Below, piece after piece: positions 34,999 to 47,995 of a DNA stretch of 64,000 nucleotides. Both the position numbers and the translations under genes were made by a program. Below the pieces are notes generated by a model. The model saw nothing but the letters and a program-made list of their open reading frames with translations, did not search any database and had not been told where the DNA came from. Positions within the stretch are counted from its first letter, which is position 1, and each line of letters starts with the position of its first letter. Location of the stretch: the NCBI GenBank assembly GCA_905182995.1, contig CAJJDP010000038.1, positions 512,567-576,566 of the forward strand. Reading direction: 5' to 3'. This DNA comes from Paramecium octaurelia. Its lineage: Eukaryota > Ciliophora > Oligohymenophorea > Peniculida > Parameciidae.

Positions 34999-37037
34999 TC
35001 AACGCTTATATTTTTTTCCATCAAATGCTCCTTGGATTTAAGAAAAGGTGGCTTATTTGTCCCATTCCAATAAGATGTAATTCTAATTGCTGATATTCAA
35101 GCAATTCAAGATCACATAATTGTGATAAATCAATGCATAATTGTCAACGATATCCAATTTTTATCCAGAATCCTTCTTCTCTGGTTAGAGCATCTTATTG
35201 AATTCTTACTCCTTCACTTCTTTAGGTGGTACTCCTCTTTGATGAAATCTAATGAAATGATTACTATTTTAATTAAATAAGCAATTCTTACTTAGTAAAT
35301 AATAACATTCTTTTGCTATCTTTATTATCAGTGATTGCCCCTCTTATTGGATCCTTTAAAAGAGAAACATTAAGAGGAGAATGCATCATATGTTCTTTAG
35401 AATAAGAATTCATTTGCCACAATTATTCTTTGAAATCGTAATTGTAAATTGCAAAAATGTGAGAAGCATAAGTGACAAGTATTTTCATACATTTGCCATT
35501 GATTATTAAGATATTAGTTACGTAATTTTGATTAGATCTACAGTCAATTTACTCAACAGTATTGTTAACGACATTTACAGAAATGAACTTTTGTAAGTAA
35601 GGGTAGGTGATAATTAGTGTTCTTTTATTAACAAATTTCATTAATTTTGGCTATCCATGAATTAATTAAGCTATAAATTGAGATTGTCCATTAAATTTAT
35701 GTTTAAATAGTTTATCATCTTTGTCAATACTATAAAATGCATTTTAAGTGTGATCAAACTCCATACTTTTGAAATGTGGATACACTTTATATTTTTTAAA
35801 TTGTTTATCAACTTCATTCATGAGAACAGTTTAATCACTCTAACCATAACACAATAAATTTTTAGTCAATTTTATAAAATGAGCTGGTTTCTAGAGTTTG
35901 AATTCACACCAATAGATAGGATCAGATTCAATATCGTAAGATAACAAATCTATAGAATCATATTTATTAATTGCAATGTATTAATGATTGCAAATAAATT
36001 ATTCACTTCTAGGAATAGTGAAAATATGAGTAAACTAATTCTATTGAAGTAACTAACCATTGCCATCTAATTTATAATAACAAATATCAGTATTCAGACC
36101 TCCAGATATAAGGATATTATTCTTAATGATTTCAAAAGCATAAACATCATGGGACTGTCCTCTTATTTATTAGGTTATTTAGTATTGTGATCCATTGTAT
36201 GATAAACAAACAATTTTGCTATCCACTCCACTCACATAAACATTATTTAGATTTGGATGTAAAGTAAGAATATCTGACATGTGTGTTTGTATTTGTTGGA
36301 TTTCAGTGTTAAATTAAGTCTCATAAATAATAACACTTCCATTTGATGATCCAATAAATAGATTATTATTGCAAATACATAATTTCCAAGGAATAATAAC
36401 ATTTGCTTTGGCAATTTTAGAACTGCTGATATTGAGTTGCCATGTTTGTTATTGCAATAGTGTCTTTTAAGTTAATTATCTGATAGATCCATTAGAGAAA
36501 GAAGCATAAACATATTCTTTATTAATAGCAATTGATAAACATTGGCAATCTAATTATTGTGATTGTTGAATCTGATATATTTTATTGTTTTAATAATCGA
36601 ATTTTCTGATGGAACCATCACTGCAGGCACATAAAAAGTATGTGTCAATGGTGGGTATGGATTCATAGATATTAATATTATCTGGCAATTAAAAATTATT
36701 TAAAGGTTTATAATCGTGAATATTAAACAATGAAATTTGACCACTTAAATATGCACAAATGAAATCTAGATATATTATGTATATATGTACGTTCTTCATC
36801 AATCCAAAATAGTGAACGAATTTAACTATTGATGGAACAACAAATTGAAATTTGAGTGTATGTTGGATAAGAATAGATTTCAATCACTCCATTTTCTTTA
36901 CCAACCAGCAATAATTGCTAATTAGGATTATTTGAAAGAGCAGTGATAGTGGATGGCAAATATGGAATTTGTTTATGATGCAAAGAAACATGAGCCTTTT
37001 CATATTACTTTTTAATCTGTGGTTGCTCTATTTACAT
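34999..37037 (-). CDS. UTP4: UTP4/cirhin-like WD40 protein of the small-subunit processome, 661 aa
   Basis: Introns 36766-36790 and 35264-35291 leave 662 codons; the second splice extends the protein to a basic end (GAFDGKKYKR). WD40-type blades run through the N-terminal two thirds (for example LLLVGKENGVIEIYSYP, HFICAYLSGQISLFNIH, FIGSSNGSVIIYE, VYVSGVDSKIVCLSYNG). The pair SHDVYAFEIIKNNILISGGL matches the cirhin 'HDVRTVA...ALISGGTD' region. Cirhin/UTP4 is part of the t-UTP complex for 18S rRNA processing in the nucleolus. The call rests on overall order and this region; another WD40 family is possible. Confidence 0.62.
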
Positions 37038-37064
37038 TATTTTAATTTATATAAAATATGTATT

Positions 37065-38172
37065 TCATGGTATTAACGATTCATTTAGCAGTTGTTATTC
37101 TTCTGTTTTAGACTCTTCTTAATTGTCTGTAGCATTTTCTTCAACTAGCAATTGATATGGAGGTAATGCTGGAGGATGTAAAATATAACTGACTTCCATG
37201 TATTAGAGTACAGTGTCACCGCCTCAAATAGAATTAAAATGATTACGTGTTCCATATGCACAATGAAAAGTAGATGATTTCTTATCAACATATTCACCTC
37301 CAACTTTAACGTAGAAATTACCAGCTCTACTATGAACATCAAATCCTGTGATTCCCTAGGCCAATACATTCTAATGAGATTCGAAAATAAAAGTAGAAGG
37401 AACTTCTCTCTCAAATCTTTGCACTCTTAATTTCATTCTATTTTCAGTATCCAAAAATTAATTAAAGTAATTGTCTGAACTACCCAAAGTTCCCATTATA
37501 GTAGAATAATCTGAAGAAATAAAGTAAGCTATTCTAAGAGTGTTAATATGACATCTATCTCTTGTCAATAATCTTACTGGAGTGGCACTTCCTGTTGGTT
37601 TCCCCAATTAGATTTATATAGTTGTTGTTAATGAGTCGTAAACTTCAATTTCAGCACCTACAATGAACGCCACTACTCTTGGTGTTGGATATTTCAAATA
37701 ATATTGAACCATGAAATCTTGGAATCTAGTTCCAAAACCTTGTCTCAATCTAATCAAATCTTCAAATTGATAATTAACGTATTGAACTTCTGCTTCTGAA
37801 TCTACAAAAGCCACCCATCTTATCCTTAACACCGGAATAATTGCTGGACCATTAATTAAATAGTTGATATAGAACCCTTTTACAGTCACATCAGAAACAA
37901 AAGTTTGATAATTGATATTCCTATTTTTATTCCACTCTATTTCTTCGTGCATCAATAAAACTTAAGGGCGTCTATTCAAATAGCCATTATACTAACCTGC
38001 TGAATTATCTGGGAAATTGCACTCTTGTGAACATTTGCAAGGGATAGACAGGTTCAACAAATTTATTTTGTCTATTGATGGTTCTATCAATCCCAGATTG
38101 CCATTCTGTATAACCATCATAGCCTAACTGCCCCAAAACACTTACACATAAAATTCCTGCGATTATAAACAT
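37065..38172 (-). CDS. Secreted H-type lectin-domain protein, 352 aa
   Basis: Introns 37972-37996 (25 nt) and 37223-37246 (24 nt, apparently ending in GAG) leave 353 codons. A signal peptide (MFIIAGILCVSVLG) precedes an N-terminal domain resembling H-type lectin: QFPRQFSRRPQVLLM, then VSDVTVKGFYINYLI and IRWVAFVD. The remaining part is beta-rich and ends in an acidic, Gln-rich tail. The second splice removes an in-frame TGA. H-type lectins bind GalNAc; Paramecium has many secreted family members. The start codon is 18 bp from a possible divergent ORF. Confidence 0.65.
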
Positions 38173-38190
38173 TAATATTAAAAAAACGAT

Positions 38191-38613
38191 ATGTAACTAT
38201 TATTTATTTTATTAAAACCATCCTCAATTTTTTATACTACCATTCCAAATAGATAACGATTCTGCAATTCTCTCAACCTCTATCATTCTATCTTACTTAA
38301 ATATATCAAAAATGCCTCATTTTCTTTTTCATAACTAATAGAATTCCTCAACCAGTCCACTCTTGATGAATTACTAAAAAGCAAAATAAATTATAGAAAC
38401 TTTTAATTATAAATAATCAATATAACTACATTACGTAAAGAAACTCATTCTGACCCATCACAACCTAATGAATAATTAAATGAAGATTTCAAGTAAGAAG
38501 TCATCGCAATGTATTAGCAACAACCAAAATTATAAAAAAATTACAAAGAGCAGCTTGATAATGAATCGATAATTTATAGAGATTATGTACAAACACGAGA
38601 ATCCATAACCTGA
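38191..38613 (+). CDS. Doubtful ORF, 140 aa (opposite strand also coding-like)
   Basis: An open frame runs from ATG 38191 to TGA 38611-38613. Its last 60 codons (KETHSDPSQPNEQLNEDFK onward) look like real protein. In its first half, codon use is poor, while the minus strand at about 38330-38260 reads SSRVDWLRNSISYEKENEAF with typical codons. Probably two short genes or exons meet here; I could not find a consistent pair of models. Confidence 0.3.
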
Positions 38614-39605
38614 AACATTATGAGGATTAGAATTTAAGATTAAAGTATAAGAAATTCGATTAAAGCTTAATGAATGATAGGTAAAGTATAGAACAACCGT
38701 AAATAATTAATATGTTCATTATTAATACAGTTTCTCGTAAAATATATTTATAATGAATATATTAATTCTAGTTTTTCATGTTAAATGAATTATTAATTAG
38801 AAAAGTTAAATTATATTTTTGAATATTCAATGGAAATAATTTTCAATTTGATTAATATTCACATATTGATAGTCTTAATCACTAAAAATTGCTATTATTA
38901 TAATTTAGGATTATTATATTTTCGATAAATAATAAATCATTATTCTCTTTAATAAATTTATGTCAAAATTTATTTTAACTTTTCAATTATTGATACAAGT
39001 AATTTCCTAGAAATAGAACAAAGTAAAAATTTTTAACTATTTGAATTTTTTGAAATCTTATTTCATATTTCAAAATGTGTTTAAGATATTAATAATTTAT
39101 TAATCTATTTAAGTAGAACATTTGATTATAATATAATTAAACTAGCTATAAATTCATTATCAAATATGCTTAAGTTGATTAAAAACTAAAGACATGGTCC
39201 TGTTATAAACACAATTCAACAATATAAGGATGAGATCAAATAAAATAAATCTAGAACTTAATCTCAATTATAGCCATTCCTTAGAATTCTACATATAGCT
39301 TAATTATGATAAATTTATGTATAGGTTTATCAAAAATTTGGTATATTATTTCAATTCTTAATAGGTATTCAATTAGGTTAGTGTTTATTTTCCTTCATAA
39401 TTGATATTATTAAGTAACTGCAACTTTGATGTTTTCATCAAATAATTTTTTACAATAATCTAAATCATTAGTAAATGTGTATAAATAATTAAAGATTGGG
39501 AGATATTTATAAATTGAGTAGTAGGTGAAATTAGGGAAAATTATGTAAAGATTTGAAATAAAGAACAAACATAAAATAAAGTAACAAACATAATTAAATT
39601 TATTC
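38614..39605. other. Long AT-rich intergenic DNA upstream of the Ca2+-ATPase
   Basis: About 990 bp. A 47-codon plus-strand frame at 39168-39311 and a 70-codon minus-strand frame at 39395-39607 exist, but neither has support from splicing or family; the latter begins at an ATG that overlaps the Ca2+-ATPase ATG. Confidence 0.4.
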
Positions 39606-42600
39606 ATGAAATATTAACAGCAGTAGGATATAGAAGGAAGGCTTTCTCTTTTGAGTGTTGAAGATCTTACTGATTTGTTTATCTTAAACAAAATTAATGA
39701 TGGACAAAGTATGAGCAAAGTGAAATCTCTTGGGGATGACTATGGTTTGGCTCGGAAGTTGAATTCCGACATAAAAGTATTAGTACCCTAAGAGTTTTTA
39801 GTAAGGTCTTGGAACAGAAGCAGATGTGTAAAGGAATAGAGAATGTTTTGGCGACAATATTCCAGTGGAGAAAGAACCAACAACCCTTTGTGAATTGATT
39901 ATGGAATGTCTGGAGGACACAATGCTCAGAATTTTATTGTTGGCTGCACTTGTGTCAACAGTAATTGGAATAATAAATGAAGGATTGGCAACAGGATGGA
40001 CAGAAGGGTAAATTTATTATTATTAATAATTATAGAGCAACTATATTCTTTGCAATATTTTTGATCATATCGATCACTGCAGGAAATAATTATTTGAAAG
40101 AGAAACAATTCAGATAGTTGAGAAGAAGATTGGATGATGGAAAATGTCAAGTAATTAGAGGAAATAAGGTAACTGAAATTGCAACCAAAGATCTTGTTGT
40201 TGGAGACATTCTATTATTTAATTTAGGGGATCTATTTGTTGTAGATGGTAATAGAATAAGTATATTATTATAATAGGTTTGATGATATAAGGAAGTGCAG
40301 TTAAAATGGATGAGTCAGCAATGACTGGAGAAAGTGATGAAATAAAAAAGTTACCATATTAAGAAATGGTGCAATAAAAGCAATAATAATTAAATCAAGA
40401 TGCTGCAAGAGGCCATACCAGTCCATTTTTGATATCAGGAACTAAATGCTTAGATGGAACAGGTTAAATGTTAGTTCTTGCAGTTGGTTAAAACACAATC
40501 TCTGGACAGTTAAAGAAATTATTGATTCAAGACAATCCACCAACTCCATTATAATAGAAATTAGAAGGAGTGGCTTCAGATATAGGAAAATTGGGAGTTA
40601 TTGTATCAATCTTTACATTCATTGCTTTAATGGGACATCTTGGCTACGATATTTATTTAGGTTAAATACAATTCCAAAGTCTTAAGACCTTATAAGTGAT
40701 AGTGGAATCATTCATGATTTCTGTAACCATTATAGTTGTGGCTGTACCTGAAGGATTACCCTTGGCTGTTACAATAGCATTGGCATATTCGGTAGGTAAA
40801 ATGAAAGATGAATAAAATTTGGTTAAGAATCTATCTTCATGTGAAATAATGGGTGGAGCCAATAATATATGTAGTGATAAGACCGGCACATTAACCCAAA
40901 ATATTATGCAAGTAACTGCCTTGCATGTTGAAGGGAATACTATTTAGAATGATGTCCATACAATTAAATCTAAATTGAATAAGAATACTGTTGAATTAAT
41001 GTGTGAAAGTATATGCTACAATTCAAATGCATTCCCATAAAAGGATAAAGTGACCAATAAGTGGATCTAAATTGGTAATAAAACCGAATGTGCTTTGTTA
41101 GAGTGTGCTGATAATTTCAATTACAACTTTTCATAATACAGACCTAGCGATAAAATCCTTAGATAAATCCCTTTCAACAGTAAGAGAAAGAAGATGAGTA
41201 CTGCAGTATATAATCCAAAAACTCAATTTGTTAGAGTTTATACGAAGGGTGCCTCTGAAATTGTATTAAATCAATGCATCAAAATGGTAGGTGCCAATGG
41301 CGTTGAATAAGTCCTAGATTAAAATGCAAGAAATTAAATCTATAATACCGTAATCTAAAAATTTGCCTCAGAATCCTTAAGAACAATAGCAATTGCTTAT
41401 AGAGATCTCGATCCTCATTCTTAAAATTCAAGTGTATTAGGATAAATTCCTTAACTTACTAAATATACTTAATCAATCTAAGAGGATGATTTAGATAAAG
41501 ATCTAGTACTAGTTGCAATTGCAGGAATCAAGGATCCAATAAGACCAGATGTACCTAATTCAATTAAATAATGTCATGCATCTGGAGTTACTGTTAGAAT
41601 GGTTACTGGTGATAATATATTGACTGCCACAGCCATAGCTAAAGAATGTGGAATTCTTCAAAGTGGCAAACAACCAGGACAATACGAAGTCATGGAGGGC
41701 AAAACATTTAGAGAGTTTGTAGGAGGACTCAAGACAAGTAAAGACAAAGATGGAAATGAAATCAAAGAAGTAGGAAATAAAGAAAACTTTAAAGTGGTTG
41801 CTAGAGAGATGAAAGTGATGGCAAGAGCATCACCTGAGGATAAATACATTTTGGTTACTGGATTGATTGCTGAAGGTAATGTTATTGCTGTCACTGGTGA
41901 TGGGACTAATGATGCTCCAGCTCTAAAAAAAGCAGATGTAGGGTTTGCTATGGGTATCACTGGTTCTGATGTTGCCAAAGATGCTGCTGATATTATCTTA
42001 TTAGATGATAACTTCAGTTCCATAATCACAGGTACTTATTATTTGTAATTTTAGCTATGAAATGGGGTAGAAATATTTACGACTGTATTAGGAAATTTAT
42101 TCAATTTCAATTAACTGTAAACTTAGTAGCTTTATTTATGTCCTTTTTGGGTGCTGTGGTTCTCAAAGAATCTCCTTTAAATACTATTGAAATGCTCTGG
42201 GTTAATCTTATTATGGACACCTTTGCATCCTTAGCATTAGCAACTGAACCTCCCAATATTACAGTGCTTGAAAGGTAGCCTTACAAAAGAGAAGATAAAA
42301 TTGTATCTCCAACCATGAATAGAACCATTGTAGGAGGTTCTGTCTATCAGATTGTTGTTCTGTGTGGTATCTTGTTTGTCCTACCAAAATATATGGATTT
42401 ATCTATACCTTAAGAGTTAGTAGGATAAAAAGTAATAATTACATGTTATCAATTAAGTTCCATAAGAATGTTGTGTAAATGAGTATATTTTTCTAATCTT
42501 TTGTTGTTATGCAAGTGTTTAATTCAATTACATGCAGATAACTTGATTACAAAACTATCAACCCCTTTACAAATGCATGCAACAATCCTCTATTTTGGGG

Positions 42601-42937
42601 TGTCTAAACATTCACTTTGATCATCTAATGCATCCTTATTTAATTCGGTGGTAAATTCGTTAAAGTTTCCCATTTAACTGTTTAACAACATTTACTTTGC
42701 ATAGGATTTGGAGTAGGTAGTATAATATTTTTGGCTCTTGTTAAATTAGTAATTCCTGAAAAGTTCTGTCAAAGGGTTGAACTTTTTAGGGAAGAAGTTG
42801 TCACTGAAGATAAAATGGATGATACTTTAGCAAGCAGATTAAGAAGAAAATCAACCACAAGACAAAGAAATAGAAAAACTGAAAATCAAGATTATGTCAC
42901 AGTAAGAAGTATATAATAAAGTCATTAAAGAATGTGA
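39606..42937 (+). CDS. Plasma-membrane-type Ca2+-ATPase (P-type IIB), 1066 aa
   Basis: Introns 39777-39801, 40008-40035, 40248-40276, 42032-42054 and 42432-42457 leave 1067 codons. P-type hallmarks are present: [27 protein letters not shown] in TM4, the phosphorylation site [28 protein letters not shown], and the hinge [20 protein letters not shown]. The C-terminal tail is basic with [12 protein letters not shown], like the calmodulin-binding tail of PMCAs. It would export Ca2+ from the cytosol using ATP; in Paramecium such pumps sit in the surface membrane or alveolar sacs and bear on ciliary and trichocyst Ca2+ signalling. Length is normal for the family. Confidence 0.95.
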
Positions 42938-43015
42938 AGATATATTCATATTAAGATAATAAATCAATCTTTAACTACTTATTAATATTTTTATAAACTT
43001 AATAACAATTGATTT

Positions 43016-44841
43016 TCACTAATGAGGTAGTTTATCTATTTGATGGAACATGTGGTTTTCGTTAATAAAATACTCTTTAAATATACTATTCTCACTCAAT
43101 TATTCTAACATTCCGGGATGCAATCCAGTCACAAAAACTTAAGTGCTATTTTCTATCCTTAATAAATATTATACTTCTCATATTATCTATAATAATGGCC
43201 AAGCTATCAACTGCTTAAAAATCGATTACACAAACATATCTAAAACTAAGAATGAAAATGTCTGTCTTTGCCAATTCTTTGATTTAATCAATATGTCCTT
43301 TAATGTTGATGTAATTCAAGGCTCCATTAAATCTATAAACGGTATAGGTTCCTTCTATATTTGGAGGTATATCATTGCACTCCTCTTCAAATTCGTGAAG
43401 ATTCGTATCCCTTAAATTTATTTAATAAACTCCATCCTTTTGATTGGTCATTACTTCTGCAGAAGGTAAACTCATTTTTTGAGCAAATATGATTAGAGCA
43501 TGCATGCTTCCAATTAGAGTGCTTTAAATAGCTCCATAATTAACGCATAACCAAGCGATACAAAAAATATAGAATAAGATTAATTTTCTCTAGGTTCTAT
43601 ATAAGTTAACATAATAATGCCATGGTGGTATATTGATGATCATGTACAACAATTAACCGCTTATAATATAGAAAGGTATATCCATGAAAACTTTACTAAA
43701 CACTCCATAGAAGAAAAGTATTGAAAAAGCGTTAAGAATGGATGACCATTGATTTGTTTTACGTAATTTGATATCCAGAATGTACATTCTTGAAGATGCA
43801 CAACAAGGTAATCCACCAAAAATACCACTTAAAATATTTGCCGTTGAAACGCATTAGATTTCCTGATCGTAATCACATTTAACTCCACTTAAAGATTAGC
43901 CTGCCCTTGCACAGAATTGATTTTAAATCAAAATAAAAAGTGTAATTGGAATAGCTTCAGTTATAAGATGACTAACCACTTAAAAATCTGGATGAAATTT
44001 AGGGCCATCATATTCGATAAAATCAAAATAGATTGTGACTTCTCCATATGCTGATCTCAAACATTTTTCAGTTGGATAGACTATTCCCAAGGTTAATCCA
44101 GTCAAAGTTGTTATGAATATCCATGGAAATTATCTAAAGAATATCCTACCCATCTACAAAAAGAGGAAAACACACCATGCTCCAATCAAATAATGTATAT
44201 CTCCTCTCTCTATAAAAGACTTAAACATGTCATAGTAAGACGAATAAAGTTCAACTCCCCTATTTGAATGATTATCAGTTAATCCAAACATGTAATCACT
44301 ATAAGAAAAAAAAAAAAGGCTTGCAATACCCAGCAAGAATCCTTCAATAACATAAACTGGAATAAAATCTGATAAGTGATGCCACTTTAATAGTCCTGCT
44401 ATATAAATTTAGATTCCTACTATTATTGTGATCCAAGGCATAACTTCGACACCATAAGTCTTAACTAATTAATAGTTTAATCCAATTACTACCCAAGATG
44501 GCATATAGATAGAATGATTACCTAGTAAATCTTAATTATGTACTTCCACTAAAAAACCCATTTGTGAAGGCAGCTATGAATGCCGTAGTAATGCCAACAG
44601 AAGCATTACAACCTGAACTACTTCCTATGGTTAAATGAAATGGCATATTTAATATTGCTTAAGCCATTCCACTCTTCCAAGAATCTCTTATATATGTTAA
44701 TCCACTTTTAAAACTATGAACAGATAAATGATCTAAGCTCTATTATTTTGAAAGTTTGCTTGGTTTATTTTTCTGCGCTTATTATTAGTTGTTTTCATTT
44801 TAAGTCAGCGTTGGAATTTCAATTAAAGGTTATTAAGACAT
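43016..44841 (-). CDS. SulP-family anion transporter with STAS domain, 593 aa
   Basis: Introns 44522-44543 and 43153-43174 (22 nt) leave 594 codons. About eleven hydrophobic segments carry SLC26/SulP landmarks: SVGITTAFIAAFTNGFFSGS, YMPSWVVIGLNY, DFIPVYVIEGFLLGI, SGIFGGLPCCASSRMY. A C-terminal STAS domain follows, ending VFVTGLHPGMLEQLSENSIF once the second intron is removed. Earlier ATGs lie in frame at 44853 and 44862; I chose MSQQPLIEI because those upstream overlap the neighbour's start. It would carry sulfate or another anion. The divergent cystatin-like gene starts 19 bp away. Confidence 0.88.
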
Positions 44842-44860
44842 TAATATTATTAACATACAC
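44842..44860. promoter_or_regulatory. 19-bp shared divergent promoter/5' leader
   Basis: The SulP (ATG at 44841, minus) and cystatin-like (ATG at 44861, plus) start codons are separated by 19 bp of AT-rich DNA, the shortest divergent spacing in the window. If SulP starts at an upstream in-frame ATG, the coding regions touch or overlap. Confidence 0.45.
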
Positions 44861-45244
44861 ATGCTTAAGTTGGTTATTTTCACCTTATTCTTGATTACAA
44901 TTTCAGCTAGATTAGACCAATAAGACCCTGCAGTTGGTAAGAAAAATACAAGTTCAAACAAATAAGAAAGCGATGTTATGAAATATAGAAGAGCTGCAGC
45001 CATGGCCAAAGAAGAATTCTAAGGTATTGAACTGTATTTAACATGTTTAGAACTATGTGGACTCAATGGTTTTGTGTGGAAATAGACAACATAAGTCGAT
45101 ACATAAGTCGTTTCTGGATTCAACTACAGCATTTATGGTAAGGTTTAGAAAGGCGATTAAACCAGAACTGTTAAGGTTTCATTCTACATACCAGCTGGAT
45201 AAGATTCAAGAATTAAAGCTACCGGTTGCAGCATTGTTGCTTGA
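44861..45244 (+). CDS. Secreted cystatin-like (cysteine protease inhibitor) protein, 118 aa
   Basis: An in-frame 27-nt intron (45024-45050) leaves 119 codons. The signal peptide is MLKLVIFTLFLITISA. The mature part carries the cystatin core motif QxVxG as TQVVSGFNYSIYGKV, preceded by a helix (MKYRRAAAMAKEEF) and followed by a beta-strand region VKVSFYIPAG. Cystatins block papain-like proteases with the QxVxG loop. The conserved N-terminal Gly and second hairpin Pro-Trp are not clear. Secretion or lysosomal delivery is implied by the signal peptide. Confidence 0.68.
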
Positions 45245-46536
45245 ATAAAATCAAAATATATTTTAATAATGCCTTATTCATTTACACCCTAAGGTCACAT
45301 CGTCCAACAGCAAATTGCTAATATCAATGTCACCTATCTCCACCTTTCAACTTTTCATCTTATTATTCTCAACTCAACTTAATTTTTATTAACTGAAATC
45401 TCCAAAACGAAATATATGATCAACATAATAATAATTTAGCCAAATCTTCCTCTATAAGATAGCATAATATGAAACTTACGTTAAGAGAAATATTGTTAGA
45501 ATCATAATAGTTAGGTATAAAAAGGATTTTAGCAATTATATTACGCAAGTTGGTAAATGATAAAGTTCAAAACGAAATCTTACATTTATTATCATTTTAA
45601 AAACAATATTATCTAAGAATATACTATTTAACATGATTCCAGATAGTTAATTGAAAAAAGAGAAAGATAAAACTTATTTTAAAATTATAATAACAATAAA
45701 ATAACTAAGAAGACAACTTAACAACTTTCTGGAATCTCATAACACAGATGAGAACTGAAGTTTATTAATTTTGTCTCCATTCTCAAGTAAAATAATTGTT
45801 TTCTTCAATAATTAAATCAATAAACCAGTCTACTCAACAAAATATAAAGTGCTTCTTAAGAAATGAAAAATCACACAGTTATTTTCCTTTAATTCATAAC
45901 ATAAATTGAATTCTATCAATCTAAAATAGTGTATGCAAAGTACTAGAATACACTTGAAAATTATAGATAGAATATATGAAAAAATAGAAACAATAAAGAA
46001 ATAATGCTTGATAATTATTTCGTACTTTGATAAATAAAATTCTAGAATTATTTAAATATGAAATTGAGATGACAACATAAAAATATGAACAAAAAAACTG
46101 ATTAGATAAAATTCAAATGTTTAATTGAAAGAACTTTCATTAGCAGCTTAGGCTTTAATATTTAAAGTTGTTCTTAGAAATTTTATGAATCAAATTTATA
46201 CATTCCTGATGATAACTCATTACCCATTTTTTATATTTTAATTTATTTTTATTTCGTACGAGTAATGAATAAATTTTTGCACACCATTTGATTCTTCAAA
46301 CGTATTATCTCTATAAAAATCTATTATTTTGGATTCTCTTATTAGATAAAGACAACCCTTATTAAATTAAATAATTATATGCCAAGTTGTTACTCTCATT
46401 TATTACATCAAAGTAAAGATATTAAATGAAAATATTATTTTAGAAGTGCTAATCCAAGTTTAAAGCAATTTTAACTCAAAATACCCATATTAACTAGATT
46501 TTACATCATAGTTTAACCTACTCTGTCTATTTCAGA
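45245..46536. other. Gene-poor AT-rich region (first part)
   Basis: No supported gene. One short plus-strand frame begins MPYSFTPQGHIVQQQ at 45268 but has no intron support and loses coding character after about 20 codons. This stretch plus the next is about 2.3 kb without a sound gene, long for this genome. Confidence 0.45.
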
Positions 46537-47382
46537 ATGGGCAAATTTACAATTTGGTATATGCTATTTGGATGCGTAATCTTCAAAGCAACATTATTCA
46601 AAAAAAAGGATTTCAACCACCATTCTGAATTTGAAAAAATTAGTAGAAAAATTTTTTTATTATTGAATAAATTAATGAGGAAGAAATTAGTATTTGAAGA
46701 TTTCTAAAATTCTAAATAATTCAAAAAATAACAATAAAAACCGAATTTTTATACAGAAATTTGTTTTTATTTTAATTTAAGGACTGTTCTATTTCTGAAA
46801 ACATTAAATACTTTTTATCAATTCTTTAAATTCATATAGTTCAATAATAATTAAAGTTAATGAATAGAAGTCAAATTTTATGAAGATCTTATTCTCAATG
46901 AGTTTTAATAAATTAAGATTATTGATGAATAAAAAAAGGGTTTTATTCCGAATTTAGTCTCTAATTAAAGTATATTTACATTAAATTTGTGATTTAAAAT
47001 ATTGATTATATTGGAAAATTTAAATATAGAATTTATGCAGTTTATTTAATAAATACTAGGTGTTTAACTAAATTTATAGCTAAAGCTAAATGAAAAAGTA
47101 GAAATAACTATCTTTTGAGGATTCCTTCTGATTAATAATATTGATTTCGCTTTTAAATAATAAAACTTCACTGATTTTATCAATTTATTTTCATTTGCAA
47201 TATTGAAGGTAGATATGAAACATTGGAAGGCTTGTTAGACTTTTTAATATGAGATGGAGATTAGAATTCTTTATTTTTTATTAGAATAATTGCAACCATT
47301 TTATAGATTTGAAAGGAAGATTTAGATAGGGTTCTTTAATAAAATTGTTTAGAACAATTCTATAGAGTTATTTAAAAACTGA
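46537..47382 (+). pseudogene. Possible decayed ORF with three in-frame TGA codons
   Basis: From ATG 46537 to TGA 47380-47382 one frame covers 282 codons, interrupted by TGA at 46861-46863, 46990-46992 and 47116-47118. The last part (AILKVDMKHWKACQTF, then LLEQLQPFYRFERKIQIGF) looks protein-like. No intron removes the stops. Three stops in 282 codons is near chance in such AT-rich DNA, so this is only a candidate relic. Confidence 0.25.
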
Positions 47383-47525
47383 AGGGATGTGACAGATATT
47401 TGAATTTAATTAGCTGAACCTTTATATTATTGTTACAAGTAACTAATTTTGAAATCAAATAATAATAAAACGATATTTATATCTAAATTGTATGAGCATT
47501 TAATTATATAGGAGTCATAAGGCTT

Positions 47526-47941
47526 TCACTAAAGATCCAAGTTCTCAAACGAATGCTTTCTTTCTAACTCTAGCTTCCTTCCTTTTAAAATTAGTGGGTT
47601 GTTAAAAATGCAAAATTCATTTTCATTCACTTCTGAAGGGCTTACTTCATTGGTTGATAAGATCTTTTCTTCTTCATCTGAACCATCATTTTCAGTTTTT
47701 GATACGAAGACTTCAAATATTTTGGATTTTCTAATAAAAGAGTATTATTGAAATGTTACTAGAAGTGTTCTTGTTACTTTTTTAGTGGATCAGTTTTCAT
47801 GATAAGGCCTATTTGTTTTAAGTATTTGATTATGTTCTATTCTTATTGATACAAGATAGCTTTATTATTATCTTTGTTGTGAAACATAGGTAGAAATTCA
47901 TCTAAACTATCTTTGGAATTAAGTGATTGATGAGAAAACAT
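47526..47941 (-). CDS. Unidentified small protein, 128 aa
   Basis: A 29-nt intron (47731-47759) leaves 129 codons. Mostly polar, with an acidic middle (NDGSDEEEKIL) and basic/helical end (LILKGRKLELERKHSFENL). No signal peptide or TM helix. No family recognised. It sits 54 bp from the next minus-strand gene. Confidence 0.6.
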
Positions 47942-47995
47942 TAATTATTATTTATCTTATGATACTATTATTATTTTTTATATTGTTATAATGAT

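Noticed and set aside
37223-37246. In-frame TGA in the lectin gene taken as selenocysteine or readthrough
   Set aside because: A 24-nt intron GTAATC...GAG removes it and leaves a continuous reading YGTRGDTV.
37145-37414. 89-codon minus-strand ORF in the H-lectin gene
   Set aside because: A wrong frame of the lectin gene; the lectin frame continues through with a 24-nt intron.
38224-38448. Small minus-strand gene starting MSFF
   Set aside because: It needs an intron of about 61 nt, twice the normal maximum here; left as part of the ambiguous locus.
39395-39607. 70-codon minus-strand ORF with a hydrophobic start
   Set aside because: Its ATG overlaps the Ca2+-ATPase ATG on the other strand (CATG palindrome), and there is no intron or family support.
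41658-42029. 123-codon minus-strand ORF
   Set aside because: Shadow of the Ca2+-ATPase hinge region, which is certain on the plus strand.
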